Shown here: positions 12,480-24,262 of the stretch, one piece after another | Layout of the letters: every line of letters starts with the position of its first letter | Numbering within the stretch: position 1 is the first letter of the stretch | NCBI GenBank assembly: GCA_015501585.1 | Contig: JADNRY010000052.1 | Location: forward strand, 62,001-126,000 | Direction: 5' to 3' | From: Rhodocollybia butyracea | Taxonomy: Eukaryota > Basidiomycota > Agaricomycetes > Agaricales > Omphalotaceae | DNA length: 64,000 nt | Made by a program: the position numbers and the translations under genes | The notes under the pieces: generated by a model | What the model was told of the DNA's origin: nothing | The model's input: the letters and a program-made list of their open reading frames with translations, nothing else | Databases searched by the model: none

Positions 12480-13440
12480 AGTTACTGGTCAGGTCACTGC
12501 AGCTAACTTCAAATTCCTGAGAGACTGAAACTCCGAGGTTACTATGCAGGTTCAAACAAGGACATCATTCTCTTCTGATACCATATCACTTTAAGTTAAA
12601 GCATTCTGATCTGCAATTACTCTAAGTGCATGAAAGATTTCTGTTTCCTCGAGAAGCACTCTGAAACTTCTGAACCCAAGACTTGTGAAGACTTAGAGAC
12701 ACAGAGACCACCAGTCCAGGTTGCTCTTGTATCTCTTATATTTGCCAGTCAACAAAGTCATAGGACCTCAGTAATCTGCAAGTATCTCTAGTTTCTGTTA
12801 ACTTTAGAGCTAGTCAAGCTGGAGAACACTTAACACTTTGTCAAAGTCACTGGTAACAAGCTGCAGCTGACTTTAACTTGGTGAAAAGGCAAAACTCTGG
12901 TGATTCAAACTGTGTCTGAACTCTAAGTCTCTAATACTTCAACATAGAAGTGGTACTATGCTTGGGTCACAACACTATGAGGTATTGCTTTATGGTCTGC
13001 AATGACTCTAAATGAGTGAAAGAACTCTGCTTTCTAATATGAAGTACTGTGAGAGCAGCTGAACCAAGACCCGTGATGACTTAGAAGAAGTCAGCAAGAT
13101 CAGGGGACACAACAGTCTGTAAGCGACTCCAAAGGTTTCTAGGTGACTTTAAAGCTTGTCAAGCTTGAATGGACTTGAAAGTCCAAGGTATGAACCAATG
13201 AACTCCACACCAAATTATTGTCACTGGTAACAAGCTGCAGCTGACTCCAAAATGGCAGGTGAAACTCTGATATCAAGGGGCTTTCTCTGAGACTTCAAGA
13301 GGAATCTTTCTTGTGGTCACTACACTCTAAATCACTGTTAAATGATCTACAGCTGACTGTGAGTGAGCGAGAATTCAACTCTGTTGTCATGTTCTGTTAT
13401 GAAGTTCTCTGAGAGTGACCTCAGGTTTCTAAAGGTGACT
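12480..13440. repeat. Degenerate ~370-bp tandem repeat, about three units
   Basis: A GTCACTGGTAACAAGCTGC-like block occurs near 12480 (diverged), 12848 and 13218. Each is followed at similar spacing by CTGCAATnACTCTAA-like and GAAGnaCTnTGAGAG-like blocks, and each unit carries a GAnTTTAnAGCTnGTCAAGCT core. Period is about 370 bp. No coding content is seen. Confidence 0.55.
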
Positions 13441-13479
13441 TTTCAGGTAGTAAAACCTGCTCTGTTCTTGACTTTAGAG

Positions 13480-13755
13480 CTGGTCAAGCTTTCTTGGGGA
13501 TCTGACTTTGAAGCTAGTCAAGCTTGTTCTAGTGGGGCGACTTTAAAGCTGATCAAGCTGACTCTATGGGTGACTTTAAAGCTGGTCAAGCTATGCATGC
13601 TCTAGATGGACTTTAGAGCTAGTCAAGCTGGACCTCAAGCGACTTTAAAGCTAGTCAAGCTTGCTCTGGTATGACTTTAAAGCTTGTCAAGCTGACTTTA
13701 AAGCTGATCAAGCTATCTCTGGTTTGACTTTAAAGCTAGTCAAGCTTTGCATGCA
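13480..13755. repeat. Clustered 21-bp hairpin repeats
   Basis: Nine or so copies of GACTTTAAAGCTnGTCAAGCT lie at irregular 20-45 bp spacing. The AAGCT-n5-AGCTT core can form a 5-bp stem with loop AGTCA, GGTCA or GATCA. They sit just downstream (minus sense) of the primer binding site, where RNA packaging or dimerisation signals normally lie. Confidence 0.6.
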
Positions 13756-13783
13756 GGTATCAAAACAAAGCTCAAATCCTTCA

Positions 13784-13803
13784 CCCCCTCGCGGTGGGCT
13801 CCA
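13784..13803 (-). other. Primer-binding-site candidate of LARD-like element
   Basis: Minus strand TGGAGCCCACCGCGAGGGGG starts 2 nt inside the 5' LTR. It begins TGG, as expected for complementarity to a tRNA CCA end. The tRNA could not be identified by eye. Confidence 0.5.
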
Positions 13804-13805
13804 GA

Positions 13806-15194
13806 TGAGAGGGCATTACTGTGGCTAAGCGGAAAGTGTGAGAAACAGCCAATAAATAGCCAAAACATCAACACAAACCACTAAACTACAATAAAGACTT
13901 CTAAGTTCAGAGGGGGGATGTGAAATTACAAAGAGTTGAACTTTGAAATGATAAGTGAATGCAGGAACTAAGGTAAAAGGGGGGGAGAGGCGGAAGGCTA
14001 TATAATACAAGAAAGCACTGACCAGAGGTTGTCTACCCAGACAGAGCTCTGACTGCAGCCTAACTACAATACTTTACTGGACTGAACTTGAAACAAAACA
14101 AACAAAACTAATAATACAACTGTGTGAAGTGAGGAGGAAATCCCTGCCTCTAATGTGAGGGGGGAATCCAAATCTTGGGGATCAACTATCAATCTGGGCT
14201 ACATTATATAGAGCAGGAGCGCGGCTGTGTAGTGTGCACAGACCACTTAAGGGTGTGTCAAACCGCTCTCTAGCTTCTAACGAGCCGAGTTTCATGTTTC
14301 TATTATATTTCAATTCAAATTTCAAATCAACACTCCGAAATTGGAGTTTATCACTCTTCCCTGTACTTGGGAAGGGACAACAAGCTTCTATAAATGCTTG
14401 TACTCGGTTATAGCGATGCTAGAGGGTCTAGGGACACTGTCCTATCTCGAAAGTACCACAGAGGATGCAGGGGAACGGCGGTTTTAGCTCATGTTCGGCT
14501 TAAACAAATAGTGACCTAATTTCGGAGTTATAGCAAGATCTCCGTATTTCAACCACTTCCGGACATCGGCACGACTCGGGACTTCGGATTTGGACTCTCT
14601 AGTATATCTATTGAGTTCTCCAAATGCCGCCGCAATCATATTTCGCATGCGTGACACCTTTCTAAAGAGGTTCTCTTCTAATCCCAATATTATAAGTAGT
14701 AATGGATACAGCCTTCATAACTCGTGAAGTGGTGCTGCACAAATGCTACAAATATTACTGGGAGTGATTCTAGTGTATTCCATTGAATAGACCTCAGGGA
14801 ACCAAATTATACATAACAAACTCCTTTTCTTTCAGAGTTGTCAAGCAGGGGATGAATTAACATATAGTGAGAAGTGCATATATCACAATTCTGAGCAAAA
14901 TAGAGGTTGGAGGAGCTTGTATTACATTGGATTCAAGCGAAACACATTGATACACAAGGTCCAGACCATAGTCTCTTGCATGCTTTATCAGATGGAGCAC
15001 TGCATACTGATCAATCCTTCTGGATATGTGAATTGTAGAGACAAGACAGATACATATGAGACTACAGGGTTTGAGGGTGGGTTTCAGTAACTAGAGATCA
15101 TGGGTAGCACTCCCAATGACTTCCAGATACTATGTACACTGCAGAAATGCCAAAAAAACAGTATTCTAGGGCCAAAAGGGTTTTGGGCGTATCA
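13806..15194 (-). repeat. 5' LTR of LARD-like element
   Basis: 1389-bp partner of 9016-10401; the target duplication CCGT follows at 15195-15198. Confidence 0.8.
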
Positions 15195-17341
15195 CCGTAT
15201 CGGGTGAATACTCAATAAGGTCAAACTGCCGTGCAGCTTGATGAATGGTCGTTGCTTGGATGCAACGATCAAAGACACCAATGATGGCGCCTTCAAATGT
15301 CCACTTAAGGACAGTGCGGTGTATACCAGCGACTTCGTCGTTATACCAGTCAAGGGCTTTGCCCTTTAGAAACATGCCAAGCACGGCAGTCCGTGTAGCA
15401 TCGTAATTGTCACCGCACATGCGGTTGACTACCATCCATTGGAGAAGTGACATTAGCCACCGCTCAAAGACATCGACATCCGGAGATCCGTCATAGACCT
15501 CCGGAGATGGAACTTTAAGAGCTTTACGGCTCTCAATGGGAGGGATAGGATTCCCTACCTTATCTCGAATTTGTTTACGGTACACTTTGTGTACCTTGTG
15601 TTTCCATCGGGAACGACATTTGTCGTCACCTGTTGTTTCTCGCATCTTAGATGCAAGTGAACGCAGTATTTTACGGCGCTCATTAGGAGTAATTTTACCC
15701 TTACGGGTAGCAAATTTGTCTAGCCAAGAGGCATCAGACGAAGAGTCAGTATTTGACTCGGTATCACTAGAGTCAGATGATTCATCCGACCATGGCCTGC
15801 GTTTGCGGCCTTTGGATTTAGCACTCTTGTGCTTCCTCCCCCCTTCACGGATTTTTTGCTAGGCGCTTTCGCTCCGGCATTATTGCTTGGTCCTGGAAAG
15901 GACTCAGTGGTGGAATGTAAAATCGATCCCAGATTTCTCTGGAGTAGTCATTTTATCAACGGGTATTCCGTCGACATTATATCCCACCATTTGTCGGGAA
16001 GCCCAGATGGCGCGAATCCGAAATCTCGGAGACTGGTGTTATGTTGGTGTTGAATTGCTATGCGACTCATCCAATCTTTAGCTACTCCCAACGGAAGCGG
16101 CTGTGGTTGCAACTCGGCCAATACCGTTGTACTGGCATTGAACTTGGCTCTGGCGCATTGCTGGGCGGCAATTTGGGCAGTCTTACGGTAGTGTGTACTA
16201 CCGGAGGGCAACACTTTGTGTCGCCGGGCGATGGATATGGTAGTAGGAACTACCGGAAGGTACCGTGTTGCAGTCCCATACTGGAGTGATCTCCAGTAGT
16301 GTTCAGTACAACTACTGGAGGTGTAATAATATTGGGTACCATTGGCGCCCTTGCAGTAGGGAAGTACATTGTACTTTCCTGTGGTGGTATCGCTACTACC
16401 TGATTGAAGTTACAAGGTAACTTTGGTTCACTTTTAATGTTCACCGCGCTTTGTGGTGAGCAAGATTTGGTCACTGGTAATGGCCTGGGACCTCGCAGTG
16501 TCAGAGACGCTGCCTCCGCATTGGGACTCTGTCTCATGCGGGATGTGTAGATGGGTGTCGGTATAGTTACTGACACTGGTGCGTATTCCTGTTGGAATAC
16601 AGGAACATGACGGGGTGACTTGGTCATCCCTTGTGAATACTGTTCGTCCAACAGTGATTGTTGGACTGACGGTGCCTTGGGCACAGTCTCACGCCATTGG
16701 CGTACCGAGTTGTTTGCCTCGGTAGGAACAGATGGTGCTGCATTGTGCAATACCGGCGGTGTGACGGCAGGCCATCTCGGTGTGGGTGCAGCAATAGTGA
16801 TTCTATTGCTGTTTCTTGATGAAGAAGATCTTTCTTCATTAGATTGGATGCTAGATGCATCCCATTTCTCAGTTATATTGAGAATACGATTGAGTACTTG
16901 CGTACTCTTGTCGAGTGATGCCGCTACATCTCGTAGCGCAGAAGAAATCTCACTTAAACCCTCTCGGGTTGGCTGTTTCTTATGAATAGTCATAGACTGT
17001 TCATTAGGTGGACTCTTGTCCTGCCTGTAGTGCTGTCTTTCAGACGCACGTACGGAATGAGTCGCTGATGCGACTGAATAGATTGAGTGTGGTGACACGT
17101 CACCACGAATGGAAGGTGCGCGATCGCGCACACTCTGATATGACTTCTCTGATTGATTTCGAGAGGTCATGGGGACAGCAAATGATATAGCGAGAAGGAA
17201 AAATGGAGCGGATTTGTATAGCTTGTTGAAGCGAGTTGGAATAGTGATTGTTATACTTGGTAGTATAACTGTTTTTAGCTTGTTTTAACTAATAGCTTTG
17301 TGTTATTCACACAATAGTAATTTTTTTGATGTTCAAAAAAG

Positions 17342-17594
17342 TATAACACGCCCTATGGGCAAAGTCCTTAAGAACACCGGTGAACACGACAAATAGGATA
17401 CTATTGTGTGTACGACGGTGTAAAAGACTAACTAGACTCTTAAGTAATCGTACGATACTTATAGTAACGGATTTATTATATAATTAATAATAAATAGAAT
17501 GATAAGATAGACCGTTTGGTCTATCGGCGGCATCTAGGATGACCGTATCGCCGGATACGGTCAGTGGTGATTATGGAGAGGCGGAGGTGTTACA
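17342..17594 (-). repeat. 5' LTR of gag-only element
   Basis: 253-bp partner of 8060-8312; target duplication GCCTC at 17595-17599. No obvious tRNA-complementary site was found just inside it. Confidence 0.8.
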
Positions 17595-17599
17595 GCCTC

Positions 17600-18129
17600 C
17601 ATCCCACCTTCTCGTACTTACCGCCATGCCAGTCATCAAAGGCGTGGCTCATTTGAAAGTAACTACCAACGGACTAGGATATTTCTAACTCTCACCAAAG
17701 CTCTGGTATCGGGTAACCAGCATCGAAGCTGAAGCTTTGAAGCTTGAAGACCTGCCAGTTGACCTCGCTCATGAAACTTTTGGATATTCTTCATCTTCGG
17801 CCGTATTCAAAGCACTTTATACAAAATGTTGGAAAACAGTGGGCAAGACTCTGAGCATGCTGGCGAGGCTCATTTGATAACACTGGTCCCCGCTAGTCCC
17901 TTCTTGTGATTATTGTTTTGGGTAAGTACTTACAGGTGAGTACTGTCCATGGTTTGGTGCTGTACAATCATTGTCCTGTCCCCCTTGCCATACAATCAAG
18001 GGTCAATTCCTGCTAGAGTAGTCTTGTCCTAGCTAGTGGTGGCGCACAAGCGAACAGCGGCATCATTAGCGAAATGTGAGAACACCGGACCATTGGACCG
18101 AGATACCTTTACATGACACGCGGATGTCA
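17600..18129. repeat. Accessory repeat block R (copy) and spacer
   Basis: Near 17825-17900 the sequence TTGGAAAACAGTGGGCAAGA... GCTGGCGAGGCT matches blocks at 35350, 46940, 47530, 50030 and (inverted) 51650. The following GGTAAGTACT...GCGGCATCATTAGCGAAA stretch is shared with 35430-35565. No gene is supported. Confidence 0.45.
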
Positions 18130-18202
18130 GTCTCCCTTCTTTCAACACCCAACGAGCTGGTCTTATCTCCTGAAATTGAGCTGGTCTCGAATCCAAACAA
18201 AC
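18130..18202 (+). promoter_or_regulatory. SSP conserved leader
   Basis: CTTTCAACACCCAACGAGCT followed by a second GAGCTGGTCT and AACAAACATGCGCAC. Same architecture as the leaders at 4860 and 43930, slightly shorter. Confidence 0.5.
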
Positions 18203-18580
18203 ATGCGCACAACTCTCCCTTTGCTGCTGCTCTATGCCGCCATTGCCATCACCACTTTCACCTCAGTTCTCGCTGTTCCTGTCGACCGTGCGCATGATTC
18301 CCAACGTGATTCCCTTCCTCTTCAGCCTCGATTACTACCTGGGTCTCCTGCCCTTGATCCATACTACACCAAGAAGATCAGTATTAAAACCGTCAAGGCT
18401 CCTGGTTCAGAGAGAGTAAAGTTCTTGACATTCATTCCTGAAAACTGTGTCCTCGAATTGTTCAAACACATGGGTCAAATGGGTCAATTCACTGTCAGTG
18501 TCTGCACTTTTAACGGAGACCAGAGAGGCAATCTTTTTGAAGAGTTCTTTGATGAGATGACACTTTCCTGTGTCGAATAA
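18203..18580 (+). CDS. Small secreted protein, SSP family type A
   Basis: 125 residues, starting MRTTLPLLLLYAAIAITTFT with a signal peptide probably cleaved after LAVP (about residue 26). An upstream in-frame ATG exists, but the family start MRTT at the end of the conserved leader is preferred. The mature part has a Pro-rich linker (SLPLQPRLLPGSPALD), a KISIKTV strand, FIPENCVLELF, VSVCTFNG and a C-terminal LSCVE, so three cysteines. The stop is just before a family-type intron relic (18596-18644). Function is unknown; no catalytic motif is visible. Lineage-specific secreted proteins of this size are often called effector-like, but nothing here proves that. Confidence 0.65.
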   Translation: MRTTLPLLLLYAAIAITTFTSVLAVPVDRAHDSQRDSLPLQPRLLPGSPALDPYYTKKISIKTVKAPGSERVKFLTFIPENCVLELFKHMGQMGQFTVSVCTFNGDQRGNLFEEFFDEMTLSCVE

Positions 18581-18870
18581 AAGCTGGACGATTGAGTAGG
18601 TTGCTCTTTTTCTTTTCACCCTAAACCTCTAACTAAAGTAACAGAGGTCCGTCGAGGACATCTGAAAGTCCGATTGGTTGTATTTGCGCGGGTTTAAAGT
18701 GGTCCGGATCTGAAAGTTCTCAGCCCTTGCTTCGTTTGCTCCTTGCTTCGTTTGTTTAGAAAGGGTGCACCATGTCGGTACTGATACTTTCTAATACAAT
18801 GCGTTATTGCTGTTTTTGAAATTGTGATGAAGCGGTACATTTAATATGCACAAGTATGAGGGCTTATGAG
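18581..18870 (+). repeat. SSP 3' tail
   Basis: Includes the relic 3'-UTR intron (18596-18644, ending AACAG) and the diverged TTCTAATACAATGCGTTATT box near 18788. Confidence 0.5.
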
Positions 18871-19458
18871 GGCTGCTCAATTCCACTACTATCTTACCAG
18901 ACTTTTGAACAAGGTTTGTTTCAATGGCGCCGTGTCATTATGAGTTATGACTGACTAGCTTTTCGCTTGGGTAGGTCGGTCAGCCTTGGCCTGGAATTCT
19001 TTACGTGACTCTCTTGCCGTATCATCGAGGATTACGACTATAATCTCTAGTATCATACTCAAAGTTGTAGCCTTTGACGGATTGCCATGGTGGTCATGAT
19101 GCTCTTGACAATGCTCATAGGCCTGATATGAAGCTGTCAACTTCAGCTTTCGATCCTTTTCCCTGGGGATGAAACAAACTTACAACTTGTTCCCCGCCAC
19201 ATATACTTCACTCATCCCCTGTGAAACGGATAAGTACTAGCCTCAGATCGTACATATACAAACGACTCGTATTGTAGTAGATAATTACCTGTGAAACGGA
19301 TAAGTACTAGCTAAAAGTATAAGCGTAAGTATAAGTTTCATAGTAATATAAATAAAAGAAGCTTACCCTCAGATCGTATGTATACAAACGACTGAGGGCT
19401 GAAAGGACGAAAGTCCTGAATATAAGTAAAGTACGCGAAACTGCCAAGGAGATACCAG
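18871..19458. repeat. Spacer with short direct repeats
   Basis: CCTGTGAAACGGATAAGTAC occurs at 19218 and 19287, and a CTCAGATCGTAnnTATACAA block at 19241 and 19370. These may be LTR debris, but no partner terminus was found. ATACCAG at 19452-19458 is the left target duplication of the next element. Confidence 0.45.
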
Positions 19459-20189
19459 TGAAGTAGGCGGATTGGCCGAGGTTACTTTTTTCATTTTCAT
19501 CAGACCACTGATGCCGATCACAGGTTCTTGGTCCGGCGACACATGATTGGCTGAGCCTCTGATGTCCGTGTATCTAATAATATGTGCTCACTGCTGAGGT
19601 TGTGTATCCAATAATCTAAGTAATAGGTCTTGTGAGACGAGAGTACTGATACATATCCCAATTAAGTAGCATACAGCACACATAGTACCAGTCATTTGAC
19701 AGTAGCTTGATGTATATACTTATGTATATATAGGTGCTGAATTGCTTCTCTGCCTGACCTTTGCCTCTATGACCTCCATTCCCTCCAAACCAAGGCCAAG
19801 CAAGAATGATTTGAGTGGGTGATGTTCATGTATATTCACCATTATTGTGATATTTTTCTGTAGGGTGGAACTGGCTCCAGAATGAAGGGGCTGGCCTGAT
19901 GAGAACAGTGGAAGCTGAAGCCTTCCATACTCCCTCCCACAGACTTCTTACCTGCATGGGGAGTTTTTGGGAAAGGAATGCGATGTGAGTTAGACTTTAA
20001 GACCGAAAAGCTGGAATTGTATGAAATACAGCATTTCTAGTGGCCAATGTTCTTCCGAACGACTAACCAGCTATTGACAATATTTAAAGATGCAGAAGTT
20101 GTTGAGATTGTACAGAGTGTCTTTCTACAATGGCTGCAAGCCATAGATCATATGGAGAGAGGCTACACATAATCAAAAACGCAAACTTG

Positions 20190-21616
20190 TAGGGTTTGAA
20201 GGTCCAATTCAATAAACTGCATAAAACCAATGAATTGCACTGAACTGAACCGCAAAATGAACTGATGATAGATGGACCAGTCCATGATTTAAACCTGGTC
20301 CAATTCATGGTTCATCAAAATCTCAGAAAAAAAGTGAACCGCAGAGAATCAGTTTAAACCGGTCTAAACCAGCACAGCCACATAGTAAATATAATCTAGA
20401 TAAATGAGTATATTTTCTTCAACTTTTATCCATAAAATTCATATTTTCTAATGGTCTCAAACAATAAGACCTAATATAAGGCTGCCAGGCCTGGAAAAAC
20501 TACTCATAACCTATTGAACAGTGCCATGCAACAAGTCCGAGAGCCAGTCCTGATACAATGCACTACCCATGGTCTGTTTTAACAGGCAACCAATGACTGC
20601 CAAACCTGGAAAGCATTTCCCAATGGTAACAGAGCAGTGTAAGGCAGCCTGGAGCATAGATACTTGAATGTTTTATAGTAGTTTCTTATGTTGTTTCACT
20701 CATTACATATCATGCATGTACAGTTTAAATCAGTTTAGACCAGTCTGCACCAGTTTAAATTTGCACTGATTTAAACTGCATGAACTATGATGAATTGGAC
20801 CAGTGCACCAGTGCAATCAGTGCAGGTCCATGATTCATCCAGATTTAGGTATTTTATGGACCGGTCCAATTCATGATTCATTGAATTTTTGGTAAATAAA
20901 CTGAATTGGATTGGACTGTAAGGTATCAAACCAATTCATGCCAAAAGTAATGAAGGGAACACTCCTAAATCCACATATATTACATTGTATACTTGTTGAT
21001 TGTTAAGTTACTGTGTCCTCAAGTGTTGCCTAACCTTCTGAATGACTTGGAATGACTCGACAAACCAGATCAGCGGAACATGCGGATATGGCCTGCCTGA
21101 CCATGTGACTATTTAAATGACTTACATCGAGTCATTATCTCACTTAAGAAGGCTTACCTGTACAAACCAGTTTGCCTTGAGGATAACACATGTACTATAT
21201 ATATTTAATTACTTAATGATCTCCCATGTAAAAGACTATAAAAGGAGGGGATTATTGATACACCCTTTTTCTTTAGTCTCTATATTTTGTAACCCAGTAC
21301 CTACAAGAATTACACTTGTTATCTCGATTCTTTGTGTGAACAACACCTGAGGAATTATCTACTGAGTGAATACAGCAAGACTCACTTTAATATCAAGGAT
21401 ATTGAAGGTACGTATTCCCGACACTTATTGTCACCAATACCCGTATAGTGCACACCAACTCTATACAAAGATACCCCCAAAACACCGTAACGTTTAGGTT
21501 CTTGTAAGCATTATCTACCGAGCAGCCCCCGAATCTGTTAGATCGGAAGTATTAGTTAAATACAACTAGTTAACAAGCCTCTTTGTTCGAGACTTGACAT
21601 GGACCTTCAAACCCTA
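20190..21616. mobile_element. hAT-like non-autonomous element
   Basis: The ends TAGGGTTTGAAGGTCCA are perfect 17-bp inverted repeats, flanked by an 8-bp direct duplication CAAACTTG (20182-20189 and 21617-21624). An 8-bp duplication with YARNG-type termini is the hAT signature. The interior has inverted GGTCCAATTCATG and AGTTTAAACC-type blocks and no transposase. It contains a solo LTR at 21053-21599. Confidence 0.75.
21053..21599 (+). repeat. Probable solo LTR inside hAT-like element
   Basis: 547 bp from TGACTCGACA to GAGACTTGACA, with TATAAAAGG near 21238 and flanking TGGAA/TGGAC (4 of 5 bases equal). No internal retroelement sequence adjoins it, so it is read as an LTR-LTR recombination product. 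Confidence 0.45.
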
Positions 21617-21789
21617 CAAACTTGTATGCTGCAGGTTGACTCTTCCCTAAGATTTTTCTTATTTATTATTCCAGATATTAAATTTGGGCATTTCTCAGCA
21701 GCCCTATACTGTCAGAGATGCAATTTTAAGTGGATGTTCCACATTCGAGCATCCCTTAGGATTTACCATCAAGCTTATCCAGCGCAATG

Positions 21790-23176
21790 TTATCTGAGCT
21801 TGAGGCCATAGTTCGCAGGGAAATCAAAGATAACATTCGGGGCAACACCTGAAGGAAGGTTGCTATTGACCTGCTTTCTTGTCTTGTGGTCATTCCAGTA
21901 GTGAATAAAGCTGTCAACAGCTTGCTGGATAATTTTGGGCCAAATCCAATGGAATAGATCACTAGAGAAAGAATGAGCCTGAACTAAATGCCAAGATAAA
22001 TTGCAGATGATTTACATATGAAAGGGCTTGCTCGGATTAAAGTATCCCTGGGACTGTCCCAACTCAATCGCCTCTCGTATAGTTTTACCCTGATATCAAA
22101 GCCAATGCTTCCATGACCCTTCAATCACAACATTTTGAGTACTCGGAAGTGCAACAAATACTGTGCGAGATTCGAAATCAGGAAAATGTCTCTGACTACT
22201 GTGATATCAGTCGCAGAAGGATAAATATGTATTGATATCTTGCATACCGGAGTGCTACATGACTTGCATACATTTCTCCAGTCTCGCTCCCATCATTAAC
22301 AGTCAGCTTCTCACATACCACTGGGGAAGAATTATGGAATCAGCTATAGCCCAGGTAGAACAGTCATAATAAGAAACTTGCTGCCATATTTCTCAACCAA
22401 ATCAAGATAGATGTGCCCAATAGTACTGGAGCAGTGAGCATTTGGAACAGCCACCATGAGAAGGACCTTGCCTGAGGAGTGGCACCGCCCATCATATATG
22501 TCAATACTCACTGAACCCATTCTAAGAGCTTTTGCACAGAGCTTTTCATGACCATCAAAATGCACTTCCTGAAACACTCCTTGTCCAAGCTGAAGGTGTC
22601 CTCAAGGCCTCAGAACCTTTTTTCCAGGGAACCAAATCTCAGCTCCCTCTGAATAATTATCTTTCATGATAGCTCTAACTGTGTCACTGTAATAGTCAGT
22701 GAGCACCAAAGTTCATGAAGTATAATAAGTTGCAGAACTTACCGAGGTATCAATACACCATCCTGCTGAACAATTGTTTGCCTGATTGTGTTTGGCCCAT
22801 TTCTTGCTGCAGTATTGGCTGATACTGCTTTTGATACATAGGTAGCAGCTGTCAGGAGTGGAGGTGGCTTCCGTACAGTCGGAACCTCAAATTGGCGATT
22901 CAATTGTTTGAGTGTAGAATAGCTAAGTGAACGTCGATAAGTATAAGTTAAACAATAAAACAAATGTATATACCTTATTTTGTAGCCTTCTTGCTGCTCA
23001 AGATAAAGAAGTCGTTCTCTAAGCAAGAGTCCTCGCAGTGCATAATCATGCAAGACAGTCTGAAGTCGCTCATCTGAAGGGCCTGGGAAAGGTTTAGCGC
23101 AGACAGACATTAGATCAGCTGCAAGGAACTTACGAGTGCCATTGTAGTGTCCATTGGAACCTGAATAGTTTGGCAT
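21790..23176 (-). pseudogene. Integrase-core (DDE) protein gene of mobile unit 1, degraded
   Basis: The frame starts MPNYSGSNGHYNG and reads DERLQTVLHDYALRGLLLRE, an intron (donor near 22970) and STLKQLNRQFEVPTVRKPPP. It continues with NGPNTIRQTIVQ and then, after a break near 22605, VHFDGHEKLCAKAL (first acidic residue). Further along are TVNDGSETGEMY (second D), VVIEGSWKHWL (E) and DLFHWIWPKIIQQAVDSF, ending at TAA 21790-21792. The order matches the integrase catalytic core of retroviral/retrotransposon type. At least one nonsense codon and shifted frames are present, so it is probably inactive. It is divergent from the alpha-kinase at 23426. Confidence 0.6.
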
Positions 23177-24262
23177 TGGCAGTGATATGGAAGCTTATGA
23201 AAGGGAGAGGATACAGAACATTTGGGGGGAGCAGCTCGATGTTTATATATCTAACCTAGTACCTATCATGTCACCATCAAAAGCGACATGGCACCATCAG
23301 GAGTGACATGTTGATTGCTATAACAGGGGCCATAGGATCTAAGAAGTCATACTGTGCAACACAGCAAAATATGTATTTAAGGAGACTGCTTGAGGTAACG
23401 AGTTATTTGCAGTGCATTCAGCAAAATGAGTACTGACAGCAATATCAATAACCCCCAAATCTGCATCGACCCCGCCAGGCCAGGATATGGGTGCCAGATG
23501 TCCTTTGATCATAAGATTGATATGGGTCTATATGCCAGGTGCACATTCCTCAGTATTTCCGACCCAGGGTCAGACGGGTTCAAAAAAATGTTGGTGTGTA
23601 TAATTCATATAACATCAGAGTTTCACCAATGCTAACCAGAATTTCGAGACTGCCCCCTTTTGCAAGGGATGTGGAGCAATTGTGATGTTCATGGCGCCAG
23701 GGAAGGAGTTTTGTGGAAGTTGTGAACAAAAAAGTGAGTAGCTGTTTTTAACTTATTCATACTGATAATCATTCCTTTGCTAGTAGGTACCCAGTCGTCT
23801 GCTACAGATGCCATCAAAGATCTGCAGGCACACCAAGTGGCTAGTATATCTAACTGATAAGCACAAAGCATCCCAGCCAGTGCCATTGCGATCAAACTGG
23901 GTTGCCCGGACTCCTGCTGGAGTGACTAGAATTTGATCTTCTCTATGCCTCGATTCGTGAAATCAAAGATGCAGATTCTTCGGACCAGTATGAACTGGTA
24001 TGGCCAGAGGATCTCTGTAAGAGCCCTGACTCTTAATGCCTCAGACCATGAGCAAGATCTCGTTCTATTAGAGAAATAGACCAAAACGAGTATGTGGTAC
24101 GAGGATAAGAGTAGACTAATTATGTAATATCGGCGCTAACGGCAATGAACGTGCTGTAGGCATTACACATGCCCCCTAGATTGACCCCACAGGTCCATCT
24201 TACCCAAAAAAAACAAAAGAGAAAGATGGAAAAGGGAAAACATAACAAAGAGAAACATACAG

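Larger units (their letters stand above)
9016..15194 (-). mobile_element. Large LTR retrotransposon derivative (LARD-like), no coding interior
   Basis: Two long direct repeats (9016-10401, 1386 bp; 13806-15194, 1389 bp) are nearly identical and read TGATACGCCC to CTCTCA on the minus strand. They flank a 3.4-kb interior. A 4-bp duplication CCGT (9012-9015 and 15195-15198) marks the insertion. A purine tract (AGTAAGGGGGAGA, 10402-10414) lies beside the left LTR and a primer-binding-site candidate beside the right. No open frame of meaningful length was seen in the interior. Long LTRs around a non-coding, repeat-rich interior match the LARD class described in plants. It must depend on enzymes supplied in trans. 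Confidence 0.75.
8653..17170 (-). pseudogene. Degenerate gag-like gene, split by inner LTR element
   Basis: The N-terminal half (17170 down to 15195) starts MTSRNQSEKSYQSVRDRAP. It runs through a Ser/Pro-rich region, a basic/acidic stretch and a gag-like segment with PEVYDGSPDVDVFERWL and FLKGKALDWYND. The C-terminal half (9015 down to 8653) contains MLQTPDDATMQKQFIEGLPF. Removing the inner element and one ACGG copy joins the halves in frame across a SPDTGVRDYYS junction. Frameshifts occur near 16250, near 15950-15915 and in a six-G run near 15838-15843. The fold resembles retrotransposon gag (capsid-like helical repeats, WYND-type motif). No zinc knuckle was seen. Not functional as it stands. 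Confidence 0.65.
8060..17594 (-). mobile_element. Gag-only LTR retrotransposon (TR-GAG-like), nested host
   Basis: Bounded by 253-bp LTRs (8060-8312 and 17342-17594), read on the minus strand as TGTAAC to GTTATA, with a perfect 5-bp target duplication GCCTC (8055-8059 and 17595-17599). A polypurine tract (GGTGGGGGAGGG, 8313-8324) abuts the left LTR and fixes minus orientation. Without the inner insertion (9016-15194 plus a 4-bp duplication) the element is about 3.35 kb. It holds only a degraded gag-like frame: no protease, reverse transcriptase or integrase is present. The two LTRs differ at about four positions, so insertion is fairly recent. Confidence 0.85.

Noticed and set aside
12480..13760. 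CRISPR-like array
   Set aside because: Repeat spacing is irregular, repeats vary, spacers are repeat-derived, and this is a eukaryotic retroelement interior.
13770..13803. tRNA-like 3' end (CTCAAATCC ... CTCCA)
   Set aside because: The distance between the T-loop-like stretch and CCA is wrong for a tRNA; it is better explained as the primer binding site of the LARD-like element.
9016..15194. Segmental duplication of host DNA (two 1.39-kb direct repeats)
   Set aside because: Repeat ends are TG...CA, with an adjacent purine tract, primer site and flanking 4-bp duplication, and removal restores the gag frame, so they are LTRs.
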